A stretch of DNA of 64,000 bases from Treponema sp. UBA4873 (GTDB lineage: Bacteria; Spirochaetota; Spirochaetia; Treponematales; Treponemataceae): contig DHDP01000009.1 in assembly GCA_002399405.1 (NCBI GenBank), positions 1 through 64,000 of the forward strand, written 5' to 3'. Every line of letters begins with the position of its first letter. Position 1 is the stretch's first letter. This document shows positions 18,749 through 27,205 of this stretch, piece by piece. Position numbers and translations under genes: made by a program. The notes under the pieces are model-generated. The model saw only the letters and a list, made by a program, of their open reading frames with translations. It ran no database searches and was not told the DNA's origin.

Positions 18749-19981
18749 TTGAGACAAAACAAATCTCTTTTCATGATTTTTTGTTTATCATCAGGTCTTT
18801 TGCTGTTTTCCCTTACGGAAACTCATGCCGCAGGTTTCTTCAGCGGATACACAGGAGTAAAAACAGATCTGGGATTCTCCGACAGCGGCAGCAGTTCATT
18901 CGATCCGCAGCTGCAGCTTCAGTCTTTTTTCGCCGGACAATTCAACCTTACGAACGATCTTATTGCCCGCATCGAATTTTCGCTCAAGACGGAGGACCTT
19001 CTTGAAAACTCTGTCTTCAAGAAAACGACCGCCGAATTCCAGGTAGACGAAATTTCGTTAATACACCGAAAACTGTTTCCCGGATTTTCAAACTATCTGA
19101 GCGTTTTTGCTGGAACGTATGAACCGATAGGCTCCGACATATTTCTGCGCCGGCGATTCGGTATACAGCCGATTTCTTCCAAAATCACCGAAAGCTGGCT
19201 CGGTCTCTCGGGTTCCGTTCTCTATCCGCTCTTCGGAATCGGCATTTCCGACAGCGTACAATTTACTTCACAGCCGATAGCAACCGGCGTTTACTGTTAC
19301 ATCAATCAGGACGACGACGATTATGTATTCAACGGCGACATGCGTTTTGCCTGTGCCTATCCGTATATATACCTTGACATTGCTGCCGGCATCGGAGCTC
19401 CGCTGAAGAATGAATACAACGACGAAAACGTCATCGTGCTTATCGATACGCTTTACGCACACGGAGGATTTGATCTGCTCCTCGGAAACAATTCCACTCC
19501 GGTTTCTCTCTATACGCAGGCCGGTATCTACGACGTTCCCATCCGGCGCGACATGAGTTCGTTCTCAGTCGATCCCGACAAAGTATATCTGCTGTTCGAG
19601 CCGAGATTCAAGCTGACGACGTTTCTGCTCAGGTTCACGCTTTTCAGCCTTCCGTCGGATACTGTCGAACAACTGCTGTTCATAAACGATACGCTCGGTT
19701 TCAACATTCTCAGCTATACGGATTCGCTGTACATCGGAAGCGCAAGTTTTGCATTCGGAATCAATACGACATTCTCAATATCCGACGAAAGCTTTCTGCT
19801 CTTCTTTAATCCTGACGACTTTTCCGCCGATACGCTCAACGTATCTCTCTCTCCGTATATTTCAACGCAGCTGTTTTCCGGCGACCTTCACGTCATGGGA
19901 CAGGTTCGGATAACCGACATAGCACGCAATTCGTATGCATCAGCGTTCAAGCTGAACGTCGGTTTCAGGACACAATTGTAA
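18749..19981 (+). CDS. Exported, probably outer-membrane, hypothetical protein
   Basis: 410 residues. A signal peptide (hydrophobic 8-24, ending ETHA-AGFF) is followed by a beta-rich chain with many alternating aromatic and hydrophobic strands (for example FDPQLQLQSFFAGQFNLTND, ARIEFSLKTEDLL) and a final strand SAFKLNVGFRTQL, suggesting an outer-membrane barrel. I do not recognise a family. The start is a TTG at 18749 with GAGGAG six bases upstream; the next in-frame Met (residue 9) would leave a shorter but still plausible signal peptide. It is convergent with dapL and shares a hairpin terminator with it. Confidence 0.75.
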   Translation: MRQNKSLFMIFCLSSGLLLFSLTETHAAGFFSGYTGVKTDLGFSDSGSSSFDPQLQLQSFFAGQFNLTNDLIARIEFSLKTEDLLENSVFKKTTAEFQVDEISLIHRKLFPGFSNYLSVFAGTYEPIGSDIFLRRRFGIQPISSKITESWLGLSGSVLYPLFGIGISDSVQFTSQPIATGVYCYINQDDDDYVFNGDMRFACAYPYIYLDIAAGIGAPLKNEYNDENVIVLIDTLYAHGGFDLLLGNNSTPVSLYTQAGIYDVPIRRDMSSFSVDPDKVYLLFEPRFKLTTFLLRFTLFSLPSDTVEQLLFINDTLGFNILSYTDSLYIGSASFAFGINTTFSISDESFLLFFNPDDFSADTLNVSLSPYISTQLFSGDLHVMGQVRITDIARNSYASAFKLNVGFRTQL

Positions 19982-19982
19982 A

Positions 19983-20015
19983 AAAGCCGGACAGATTCAA
20001 AACCTGCCCGGCTTT
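19983..20015. terminator. Bidirectional hairpin terminator
   Basis: Stem AAAGCCGGACAG / CTGCCCGGCTTT with one A-C mismatch and a nine-base loop, between convergent genes. T-rich sequence lies on the right side for plus-strand transcripts, and the AAAAA on the left gives a U-run for the dapL transcript. Confidence 0.7.
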
Positions 20016-20030
20016 ATTATAAATCATTTT

Positions 20031-21254
20031 TCACAACTGAAGCAGGGAAAGCCTGCCGCACGCTTCTGTTACCGCCTCGTGGTGGCCGAAGGAACTGAAG
20101 CGCAGAAAACTTTCACCCGACGCGCCGAATCCTGAGCCGGGAGTAGTCACTACTCTGCACTTGTCGAGAATCCTGTCGAAAATATCCCAGCTTTTGTATC
20201 CGGGGAACCGTACCCACAGATACGGTGAATTGCCCGTGCTGTAAACCTGAACGCCGGCCTTTCTGAAATTGTCTCCTGCAAGCGCATCGTGAATCATCTT
20301 CACGTTCTCGAGGTAGTAATCGATGATGTTCTTCATTTCGACGAGCCCTTCAGGGTCGAGCGCCGCAAGACCGCCGTGCTGCGCAATATTCGAAGCGCCG
20401 TTGAAAAGCGTCGTCATGACGCGCGACCAGTCCTTAATCACCGGCGTGCCGTCGGCAAAAGCGAGCGTTCCGGGAACGACGGACCACCCGAGGCGGACGC
20501 CCGTAAAACCTGCCGGTTTTGAAAACGAATTGATCTCTATCGCACAATCCCGTGCTCCGGGAATTTCAAAAATCGTCATGGGAAGTCCCGGAGTACGGAT
20601 GAACTGCGCGTATGCCGCGTCAAAAACGATGATGCATCCGTTCGTCCGGGCAAAATCCACAAGCTGCTGAAGTTCTTCCTTTGTGGAAGTGTATCCCGTC
20701 GGATTATTGGGAGAGCAGAAATATATGAGGCTGTTTTTCCTTACTTTTGAAAAGTCGGGAAGAAAATTGTTTTCAGGGGTGCACGGCATGTACGTAATGC
20801 CTTTGTACTGCCCGTTCCGGCAGGCGCCTGCAGCACCGATGAGCACCGAGCCGTCGACATAAACCGGATAGGCGGGATCCTGAACGGCAACGCGGGCTTT
20901 CCGTCCGAACAGCGTCTGGATGCGCGCGATGTCGCATTTTGCACCGTCGGAAATGAACACTTCATCAGCTTCCGCCATACCGGCGTAGAATGTTCCGGCA
21001 ACTTTTTCACGGAGAGCGGAAAGTCCCTGCTCGTCGCCGTATCCCGAATATCCTTCGGGGGTCGCGAGGGACGATGCGTAATCAGCCATCGCTTTTGATA
21101 TGTGCGGAGTAAGCGGTTCCGTCGTGTTGCCCACGCTCAGACTGATGATTTTTGCATCAGGATGGGAAGCAGCATACTCTCTGCTGCGGCGAGCCACTTC
21201 CGGAAACAGGTATCCGGCCGTCAGATTTGCAAATCCAGTGTTTCTACGTATCAT
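20031..21254 (-). CDS. dapL: LL-diaminopimelate aminotransferase
   Basis: 407 residues, the usual DapL length. It is a class I/II PLP aminotransferase with the DapL-typical opening (NLTAGYLFPEVARRSREY), the YSGYGDEQGL segment, the cofactor-binding CSPNNPTGYTS and the Schiff-base lysine in INSFSKPAGFTGVRLGW. It converts tetrahydrodipicolinate to LL-diaminopimelate in one step, bypassing the succinylase or acetylase branches, and feeds lysine and peptidoglycan synthesis. The C-terminal TPGSGFGASGESFLRFSSFG is as expected. It is a single gene with its own promoter ending six bases before the ATG and no Shine-Dalgarno sequence. Confidence 0.95.
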   Translation of the reverse strand: MIRRNTGFANLTAGYLFPEVARRSREYAASHPDAKIISLSVGNTTEPLTPHISKAMADYASSLATPEGYSGYGDEQGLSALREKVAGTFYAGMAEADEVFISDGAKCDIARIQTLFGRKARVAVQDPAYPVYVDGSVLIGAAGACRNGQYKGITYMPCTPENNFLPDFSKVRKNSLIYFCSPNNPTGYTSTKEELQQLVDFARTNGCIIVFDAAYAQFIRTPGLPMTIFEIPGARDCAIEINSFSKPAGFTGVRLGWSVVPGTLAFADGTPVIKDWSRVMTTLFNGASNIAQHGGLAALDPEGLVEMKNIIDYYLENVKMIHDALAGDNFRKAGVQVYSTGNSPYLWVRFPGYKSWDIFDRILDKCRVVTTPGSGFGASGESFLRFSSFGHHEAVTEACGRLSLLQL

Positions 21255-21260
21255 AGAATC

Positions 21261-21289
21261 ATTTTAATGAATAGGCCTGCGTTTAGCAA
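21261..21289 (-). promoter_or_regulatory. dapL promoter, probably leaderless start
   Basis: On the minus strand: TTGCTA (21284-21289), a 17-bp spacer, TAAAAT (21261-21266), then six bases to the ATG at 21254. No purine-rich ribosome site lies between. Confidence 0.6.
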
Positions 21290-21318
21290 TAATCCCGACA
21301 GGATATGACGCCGGGGTG

Positions 21319-22644
21319 TCACCGTTCAGGAAGTTTTACCGTAAACTCCGCCCACTTTCCGTACTCGCTGTCGGCTTTGATTGAACCGCCGTGGTTAAGC
21401 ACGATCGACTGAGCTATCGACAAACCGAGACCCGATCCGCCCGTATTCCGCGCGCGCGAGGAGTCGGAACGGTAAAAGCGCAGGAATATTTTACCGAGAT
21501 CATCGGGAAGAATGCCTTTTCCCGTATTGAACACTTTTATAAAGCGCTGTCCGGCCGACTGCCAGACGGTAACGCGTATCACGGCACCCTTGTCGGAATT
21601 TTTCAGCGCGTTGTCGACGAGCACGATGACGACTTCCTTGAGGCTCGTCTCGTCGGCCTTTATTGTTATTGCTTCGGGGATGTCCATCTCAAGCGTTTTT
21701 CCCTGTTCGTACACAATGCTTTCGAACGGAAGAACGACGCTTTCGACCATTTCGCAGAGATTGAATTCGGTTTTCCTCAATTTTATGCGGCCGGAATCGT
21801 TGTGGGCAAGATACAGCAGATCCTTCACAAGCTGGCTCAGGCGCTCGTTTTCTGTCCTGATATACTGCAGCCATTTGCTGTCCGGCATTGACGACATGAG
21901 CACGTCGACGTTTGCACCGATAACCGCGATAGGCGTCTTGAGTTCGTGGCTGGCGTCAGCTATGAACTGCTTCTGTTCGGCAAGCGCTTCCTTCACCGGC
22001 GCAATCGCCCATTTTGAAAGCAGGACTGCCAGAAAAAATGAAATCAGTATGCACACTGCGTACAATCCCATCGTGAGCCGGAGCAGCCACATCTGCATCG
22101 CAATCGCGTTCTGCATGTTCACGCACGCGGTAAAATACCCCGTATCCGTTTTTTTAATTTCCCAGCGGATTCCGTTGTACACGCCGTTCGTTTTTCCCTG
22201 CTGATACGATTTAAATGATTCCCGGGTAATCGGAATAAACGTGTCGTCGTCATACCTGAGACGGTAGTCGGAAATTACTGATTTCTTTTCTCCGCTTTCG
22301 TCAATAACCAGAGAAAAATAATCATATAAATCAAATTTGTCGTGCGGAAAGAGAATAGTCCTGCCGAAAAACGCACTGCCGAAATCTTTTTCCTCTTGCA
22401 TAAAACCGGGTCCGGCACCCGTCGGCGGCATAACGCCGTCAGGAAGAAGCGGAACTGTTCCGCCTGCAGGATCGGGAAAGACACCACCCGGCGGAATCAT
22501 CATTCTTCCGTCGGGCATCGGCCGTCTGTGTCCGTCGGTATCAAAAAGCCGTGTCAGAACTTCTTCAGCCTGTTCATTATAGAAGAGATGAAAATATAAA
22601 TTTATGGAACCGAATATGAGGAAAAGCATAAACGCAAGAATCAC
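21319..22644 (-). CDS. Sensor histidine kinase
   Basis: 441 residues from a GTG at 22644. Layout: a membrane segment right at the N-terminus (ILAFMLFLIFGSINLYF), an extracytoplasmic domain of about 150 residues containing a Pro/Gly-rich stretch (MMIPPGGVFPDPAGGTVPLL), a second membrane segment near 195, then HisKA with the H-box ASHELKTPIAVI and a HATPase with DNALKNS, FNTGKGI and GGSGLGLSI. It phosphorylates the OmpR-type regulator encoded immediately upstream. The start is uncertain: the frame stays open upstream across the regulator's stop but has no ATG, GTG or TTG there, and the only good ribosome site (GGGAG near 22695) precedes an ATG in another frame. Confidence 0.88.
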   Translation of the reverse strand: MILAFMLFLIFGSINLYFHLFYNEQAEEVLTRLFDTDGHRRPMPDGRMMIPPGGVFPDPAGGTVPLLPDGVMPPTGAGPGFMQEEKDFGSAFFGRTILFPHDKFDLYDYFSLVIDESGEKKSVISDYRLRYDDDTFIPITRESFKSYQQGKTNGVYNGIRWEIKKTDTGYFTACVNMQNAIAMQMWLLRLTMGLYAVCILISFFLAVLLSKWAIAPVKEALAEQKQFIADASHELKTPIAVIGANVDVLMSSMPDSKWLQYIRTENERLSQLVKDLLYLAHNDSGRIKLRKTEFNLCEMVESVVLPFESIVYEQGKTLEMDIPEAITIKADETSLKEVVIVLVDNALKNSDKGAVIRVTVWQSAGQRFIKVFNTGKGILPDDLGKIFLRFYRSDSSRARNTGGSGLGLSIAQSIVLNHGGSIKADSEYGKWAEFTVKLPER

Positions 22645-22712
22645 ATTTATGCTTATGATGAGTTTATGCTGCAGTTTCCGGCAGACAACCGCATCTCCCG
22701 TTGTCGCTTTTT

Positions 22713-23411
22713 TTATGCTTCTTTTACCCGTAAATTCGATCCGTCTTCAAGCGAATAGCCGATTCCGCGCGCTGTGCGTATCTCCGTCTTAACCTTGAGG
22801 AATTCCATCTTCTTTCTCAGGAAAGAAATATAGACTTCGACATTGTTGTATTCGGCATTGCTGTCGCCGCCCCATATCTTTTCGATGATACGGTTCTTCG
22901 TGATGATCTGATGGGGATTCTGGAACAGCAGATCGATAATCTGATATTCTTTGAGCGAAAGTTTGACCGCCTCATCTTTATCGGAAACAAGCTCGCAGTT
23001 TTTCACGTTAAGGGTAAGATCGCCGAACGTAACGTTGTCGTTCTTCACTTCGCCCTTGCGGCGGCTCAAAGCCCTGATGCGTGCAAGCAGTTCGTCGGTT
23101 GAGAACGGCTTTGTCATGTAATCGTCCGCACCGATGTCGAGCCCGTGAACTTTGTCCGACACATCGTCTTTTGCAGTGAGCAGAAGTACCGGTACGGAAT
23201 TATGAGACTCGCGGATTTTCTGAAGCACGGTGAAACCGTCTATTCCGGGAAGCATGACGTCAAGTATTATAATGTCATAGATACCGGACGAGGCGTACTC
23301 CAGACCGGAGTTTCCGTTATATACAGCGTCGACACTGTACCTGTTTTTCTTGAAAATCTCGACCAGCGCCTGCGAGAGACGCTCTTCATCTTCAACTAAT
23401 AGTATTCTCAT
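22713..23411 (-). CDS. OmpR/PhoB-family response regulator
   Basis: 232 residues. The receiver domain has the acidic pair in LVEDEE, phospho-acceptor Asp51 (IIILDVMLPGIDGF) and Lys in LLLTAKDD. The C-terminal winged helix is typical (LSLKEYQIIDLLFQNPHQIIT, then TARGIGYSL). With the downstream kinase it forms a two-component system; no obvious target gene lies next to it. The ATG at 23411 has no ribosome site, and a TATATT box ends six bases upstream (23418-23423). It is divergent from icd across 154 bases, and the two start regions share the string TTTTAAGTATG. Confidence 0.93.
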   Translation of the reverse strand: MRILLVEDEERLSQALVEIFKKNRYSVDAVYNGNSGLEYASSGIYDIIILDVMLPGIDGFTVLQKIRESHNSVPVLLLTAKDDVSDKVHGLDIGADDYMTKPFSTDELLARIRALSRRKGEVKNDNVTFGDLTLNVKNCELVSDKDEAVKLSLKEYQIIDLLFQNPHQIITKNRIIEKIWGGDSNAEYNNVEVYISFLRKKMEFLKVKTEIRTARGIGYSLEDGSNLRVKEA

Positions 23412-23529
23412 ACTTAAAATATATCACGAAATTCCTTAAAAAGTCTGTAATAAATACACACTTCTTAAGAAATAACAGTTTTTTTAAAACTACATGTATC
23501 AGGAGGACGTCTGTACGGAAAACCGGACA

Positions 23530-23558
23530 TAGACTAGTTTTTTTCTATCCGTTATAAT
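23530..23558 (+). promoter_or_regulatory. icd promoter, probably leaderless start
   Basis: TAGACT (23530-23535), a 17-bp spacer, TATAAT (23553-23558), then TTTAAGT and the ATG at 23566. No Shine-Dalgarno sequence. Confidence 0.6.
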
Positions 23559-23565
23559 TTTAAGT

Positions 23566-24771
23566 ATGAATAAAATACAGATGAAAAATGCCGTCGCGGA
23601 ACTCGACGGAGACGAGATGACCCGTGTCCTGTGGCAGGTCATCAAGGATAAACTTCTTGCTCCGTACGTTGAGCTGAATACGGAATACTACGATCTCGGG
23701 CTCAAAAACCGGGACAACACTGACGATAAAATCACGTACGATGCGGCGGCCGCAATCAAACGGCTCGGCGTCGGCGTCAAATGCGCAACGATTACGTCGA
23801 ACACGGCGCGCATGGATGAATACAAGCTTACGCATCTTACACCGAGCCCGAACGGCATCATCAGGGCTGAACTCGACGGAACTGTATTCCGCACGCCTAT
23901 TTTCGTCGGCAACCTTCACGGTACCGTCTCGTGCTGGAAAAAGCCGATTATTCTCGGACGCCACGCGTACGGAGACGTCTACAAAAACTGCGAAATCCGC
24001 ACGCCGGGAGCAGGCAAAGCGGAACTCGTGTTCACCGGTACAGACGGGAAGGAAATCCGCAAAACAATCATGGAGATGAAAGGGCCCGGAATCATTCAGG
24101 GGATCCACAATCTTGACGGTTCAATCGAAAATTTTGCGGACTGCTGCTTCACGTACGCGCTTGACCAGAAAGTTCCTGTGTGGTTCGGCGCAAAGGACAC
24201 GATCTCCAAAACATACGACGGACAGTTCAAGACGATTTTCCAGAACGTGTTCGACGCGAAATACAAAACTGCGTTTGAAACGGCGGGCCTTTCCTATTTC
24301 TACACGCTCATAGACGACGCAGTCGCGCGCATTATGCGCAGCGAAGGCGGAATGTTATGGGCGTGCAAGAATTACGACGGCGACGTCATGAGCGACATGA
24401 TTGCATCAGCGTGCGGCAGTCTTGCAATGATGACGAGCGTGCTTGTAAGTCCGGGCGGCGTATTCGAATACGAAGCGTCGCACGGTACTGTTCAGAAACA
24501 CTATTACCGGTACCTCAAGGGCGAACGCACGTCGACGAATCCTGTCGCGCTCATCTTCGCATGGACCGGTGCGCTCGCAAAACGGGGAGAGCTCGACAAT
24601 ACCCCCGAACTTTCGGAATTTGCAAAGCGGCTCGAAAAAGCGACGCTCAGGACGATTGAAGAAGGCGACATGACGGGCGACATTGCACACATTGCGGAAC
24701 CTGCGGCAAAACACGTGCTCGATTCGTGGCAGTTCATCGACGCAATCGGCAGCCGGCTCGAGGCACTGTAA
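23566..24771 (+). CDS. icd: NADP-dependent isocitrate dehydrogenase (homodimeric, type II)
   Basis: 401 residues, the usual length for the eukaryote-like homodimeric NADP enzyme. Diagnostic segments are AELDGDEMTRVLW at the N-terminus, the substrate-site LTPSPNGIIRAELDGTVFR, the metal-site DDAVARIMRSEGG and VFEYEASHGTVQKHYY with the NADP-site TSTNPVA that follows. It oxidises isocitrate to 2-oxoglutarate, probably as a biosynthetic source of glutamate and NADPH; no other TCA genes are nearby. Its stop codon directly abuts that of the convergent murI with no bases between and no visible terminator. Confidence 0.95.
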   Translation: MNKIQMKNAVAELDGDEMTRVLWQVIKDKLLAPYVELNTEYYDLGLKNRDNTDDKITYDAAAAIKRLGVGVKCATITSNTARMDEYKLTHLTPSPNGIIRAELDGTVFRTPIFVGNLHGTVSCWKKPIILGRHAYGDVYKNCEIRTPGAGKAELVFTGTDGKEIRKTIMEMKGPGIIQGIHNLDGSIENFADCCFTYALDQKVPVWFGAKDTISKTYDGQFKTIFQNVFDAKYKTAFETAGLSYFYTLIDDAVARIMRSEGGMLWACKNYDGDVMSDMIASACGSLAMMTSVLVSPGGVFEYEASHGTVQKHYYRYLKGERTSTNPVALIFAWTGALAKRGELDNTPELSEFAKRLEKATLRTIEEGDMTGDIAHIAEPAAKHVLDSWQFIDAIGSRLEAL

Positions 24772-25587
24772 TCAGGAAAGTATTCCGCCCCACTTTATAT
24801 TGAGGTTGCGGCAGAGGACGCTGTATTCATCGGCGTCCTTTTTTTGTCTGAAGCCTGTGACAAACAGCGCACCGTCGTCGGGGGGCTCGCCGGACGGAAG
24901 TACATGCGGCTCTGCCGGTTCACGCGCGCGTTCGACTTTAAGCGCCTGGCGCACGACGCCTTCACGGGAGTCTATAACCTGCACAGCGCTTCCCGCCGAC
25001 TGCCTGATTATATCATCCATATGGATGAAATGCGTACAGCCGAGGATGATTGTATCGCACCCGTTTTCCGCAAAATAATCGACGGCGGGTTTTACCGCGT
25101 CGAACTTCTGCTCCCGTGTCGCCGTAAACAAATCGTGCTCGATGAATGCGACGAGATCCGCGTCGCCCCGGGAAAACACTGTGCAGTCCGATGCAAAATC
25201 ACGCTCAAGCCGTTTTATGTACGGATGGCGGACCGTTGCATTCGTTGCAAGCAGTCCGATGCGTTTATTGCGGGACACTTCGGCGGCGACTTTTATTGCG
25301 GGAACCGTGCCGACAATCGGTATCTGAGGAAACGACGAACGGAGATTGTCGAGTGCCGTTACGGAAATAGTATTGCATGCCACAACGACAGCCTGCGGAT
25401 TCCATTTCCGCATGATGAGGTCGACGGCCTGCGACGCGCACCCGGTAATCTGTGCGGGTGTTTTTTCACCGTAGGGAAAATGAAGCGTGTCGCCGAGATA
25501 TGCACATGTCATTTCAGGGCATTTCCGCTTGAGATACAGCATGTACGGAATGCCGCCGGTGCCGGAATCAAGAAATGCAAAATTCAT
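24772..25587 (-). CDS. murI: Glutamate racemase
   Basis: 271 residues. Typical MurI segments: FLDSGTGGIPYM at the N-terminus, YLGDTLHFPYGEKT, the first catalytic Cys in VVACNTISVTAL, PIVGTVPAIK and the second catalytic Cys in IILGCTHF. It makes D-glutamate for peptidoglycan. The ATG overlaps the stop of the preceding zinc-ribbon gene by four bases (ATGA), so the two are translationally coupled. It is convergent with icd. Confidence 0.95.
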   Translation of the reverse strand: MNFAFLDSGTGGIPYMLYLKRKCPEMTCAYLGDTLHFPYGEKTPAQITGCASQAVDLIMRKWNPQAVVVACNTISVTALDNLRSSFPQIPIVGTVPAIKVAAEVSRNKRIGLLATNATVRHPYIKRLERDFASDCTVFSRGDADLVAFIEHDLFTATREQKFDAVKPAVDYFAENGCDTIILGCTHFIHMDDIIRQSAGSAVQVIDSREGVVRQALKVERAREPAEPHVLPSGEPPDDGALFVTGFRQKKDADEYSVLCRNLNIKWGGILS

Positions 25588-25880
25588 ACGCAGACAAGAC
25601 TGCCGAAGAGACTGTTGAACGCGTCGCGCGCTTTCTTAGCCTCATCGTTTCCTCCGTTGTCCGCACTAAAATCTGATACAGGTGAAAAGCTGTCGCAGAA
25701 ATTCGCTTCCTCTTTGTCGGCGACAGGCTCCTGAACAGTTTCGCGGCAGTCGTAATGCGCGCCGGGCGCATAGAATCTGCAATTGCGGCAGCAGTGAAGA
25801 TCCGCACCGCATTCGGGGCACAAAGAATCTCTGTATATAGTTTCAGTCGTATCTATCGATTTACCGCATTTCCAGCACAT
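25584..25880 (-). CDS. Small zinc-ribbon protein
   Basis: 98 residues. The N-terminal half carries several Cys pairs (MCWKCGK, LCPECGADL, CCRNCRFY) and a further HYDCRET, consistent with one or two zinc ribbons. The C-terminal half is acidic and low-complexity. It probably acts through protein or nucleic-acid binding; no enzyme motif is seen. It is the first gene of a two-gene unit with murI, overlapping it by four bases. The ATG at 25880 has a TAGAAT box six bases upstream and no ribosome site. Confidence 0.8.
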   Translation of the reverse strand: MCWKCGKSIDTTETIYRDSLCPECGADLHCCRNCRFYAPGAHYDCRETVQEPVADKEEANFCDSFSPVSDFSADNGGNDEAKKARDAFNSLFGSLVCV

Positions 25881-25886
25881 GGCTGC

Positions 25887-25915
25887 ATTCTAATCATTTG
25901 ACTAAACAAGCGCAA
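25887..25915 (-). promoter_or_regulatory. Zinc-ribbon/murI promoter, probably leaderless start
   Basis: On the minus strand: TTGCGC (25910-25915), a 17-bp spacer, TAGAAT (25887-25892), then six bases to the ATG at 25880. Confidence 0.55.
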
Positions 25916-25933
25916 TACCGTACCATAAATTGT

Positions 25934-26578
25934 ATGTACATACTGAACAAATGCCTCGTTCATTCATGCAGGAATCTCGCGCTTTCAACTTTTGATGATG
26001 AGGGAAAGATTACCGACGAGCAGAACTACTGCCTTGATCATATTCCCGATCCGGGAAAAGCAAAAGAACAGATATATACGTACATCAGGACCCACGATGT
26101 TATAGTCGGTCTGAACACCGCAGGAATCACGTTTGCCGGCATAGATCTTACGAACAAACGTTTTTACGGCTGCAATTTCCAGCACTGTACATTCACGAAT
26201 CTTCATTCGGAGGGACTGCGCAGCCGCATGAGTATGTTCGACTTCACGACGTTCTGCGACTGCACGCTTCTCAACTGCAACATGCAGTTTACGTCGTTCG
26301 GCGGCAGCACATTTTCACACACGCTTTTCACCGGCAGCGATATGGTGCAGAACAATTTCAACGGCGTTCAGTCGTTTCAATCGTCGTTCGACGATTCCGA
26401 TTTGTACAACTCGAGGTTTATCCGCGCAAAACTTGTAAATACGTCGTTCCGAAACTGCAACATAAAAAAAACAATTTTTCTTGACTGCACGCAGGAAAAT
26501 GTCTCGTTCAAAATGTCGAACACGCGCGAAGCCGTCTTCGACCGGAAAGGAAGCGCCCTGGCACAGGGACTCGATTAG
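25934..26578 (+). CDS. Pentapeptide-repeat protein
   Basis: 214 residues from the ATG at 25934. The first 65 residues are unlike the repeats and contain Cys/His (CLVHSCRNL, YCLDHI), possibly a small metal-binding cap. From about residue 75 the chain follows the A(D/N)Lxx-type pattern in five-residue steps (for example NFQHCTFTNL, TFCDCTLLNCNMQFTSFGGSTF, SDLYNSRFIRAKLVNTSF), which should fold as a right-handed quadrilateral helix of about 25 pentapeptides. The cellular role is unknown. An upstream TTG at 25898 would add 12 residues. It is separated from the following hydrolase-fold gene by 18 bases and is probably co-transcribed with it. Confidence 0.82.
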   Translation: MYILNKCLVHSCRNLALSTFDDEGKITDEQNYCLDHIPDPGKAKEQIYTYIRTHDVIVGLNTAGITFAGIDLTNKRFYGCNFQHCTFTNLHSEGLRSRMSMFDFTTFCDCTLLNCNMQFTSFGGSTFSHTLFTGSDMVQNNFNGVQSFQSSFDDSDLYNSRFIRAKLVNTSFRNCNIKKTIFLDCTQENVSFKMSNTREAVFDRKGSALAQGLD

Positions 26579-26596
26579 GGCAGGAGGTTCTCTCTT

Positions 26597-27205
26597 TTGA
26601 AAATCTATTTTCATCTGAACCTCGGCGGTTTCTCCAACTGTTATGTCGTCGCAAACGAATCTATAAAAGAAGCGATAATAATCGATCCCGGTCGGATTAC
26701 CGAGGAAATAATCGATACTATTGAAAACGGTTCATACAAACTGACCGGCGTTTTCATCACTCATAATCACGGAAGCCATGTGCACGGTTTAAAAACACTG
26801 CGTAAAATTTACACGCCGAAAATTTACGCCGCGGACTGGGAAGTTGCGGGTAACGACACGAACGTGATTACAGGCGACGGAAAAGTCCGCATTGCGGGTT
26901 TGTCGGTACGCTACATGGCGCTGCCCGGTCATACGGCCGACTCGATGGTATACAAAATAGGAACCGTGCTTTTTACGGGCGACGCGATTTCCGCCGGAAA
27001 AATCGGCACGACGAACAACAGCTATTCCGATTTTATTCTGCGCAACAACATCGAGCGGAAAATATTCTCGCAGCAGGACGGAACGGTTCTTATGCCGGGA
27101 CACGGACCGCCGACATGCGTCGGTGTGGAAAAATTGTACAATCTTGATATGGTTCGTACTGCTGATAAAAACGCCGCGCCGATAGAACCGTTACCTGACG
27201 AGTGA
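26597..27205 (+). CDS. Metallo-beta-lactamase-fold hydrolase with altered metal motif
   Basis: 202 residues with the glyoxalase-II-like MBL fold: FITHNHGSHVHG, then LPGHTADSM, VLFTGDAIS and MPGHGPPT. The canonical HxHxDH motif reads H-N-H-G-S-H, so the Asp that binds the second metal is Ser. The other His ligands and the bridging Asp are present. It may use one metal ion or have changed activity; the substrate is unknown. The start is a TTG at 26597 with a strong AGGAGG nine bases upstream. It overlaps the convergent peptidase gene by 15 bases at the 3' ends. Confidence 0.82.
   Translation: MKIYFHLNLGGFSNCYVVANESIKEAIIIDPGRITEEIIDTIENGSYKLTGVFITHNHGSHVHGLKTLRKIYTPKIYAADWEVAGNDTNVITGDGKVRIAGLSVRYMALPGHTADSMVYKIGTVLFTGDAISAGKIGTTNNSYSDFILRNNIERKIFSQQDGTVLMPGHGPPTCVGVEKLYNLDMVRTADKNAAPIEPLPDE

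Noticed and set aside
24740..24800. Terminator between icd and murI
   Set aside because: The stop codons abut and no inverted repeat of useful length was seen there.
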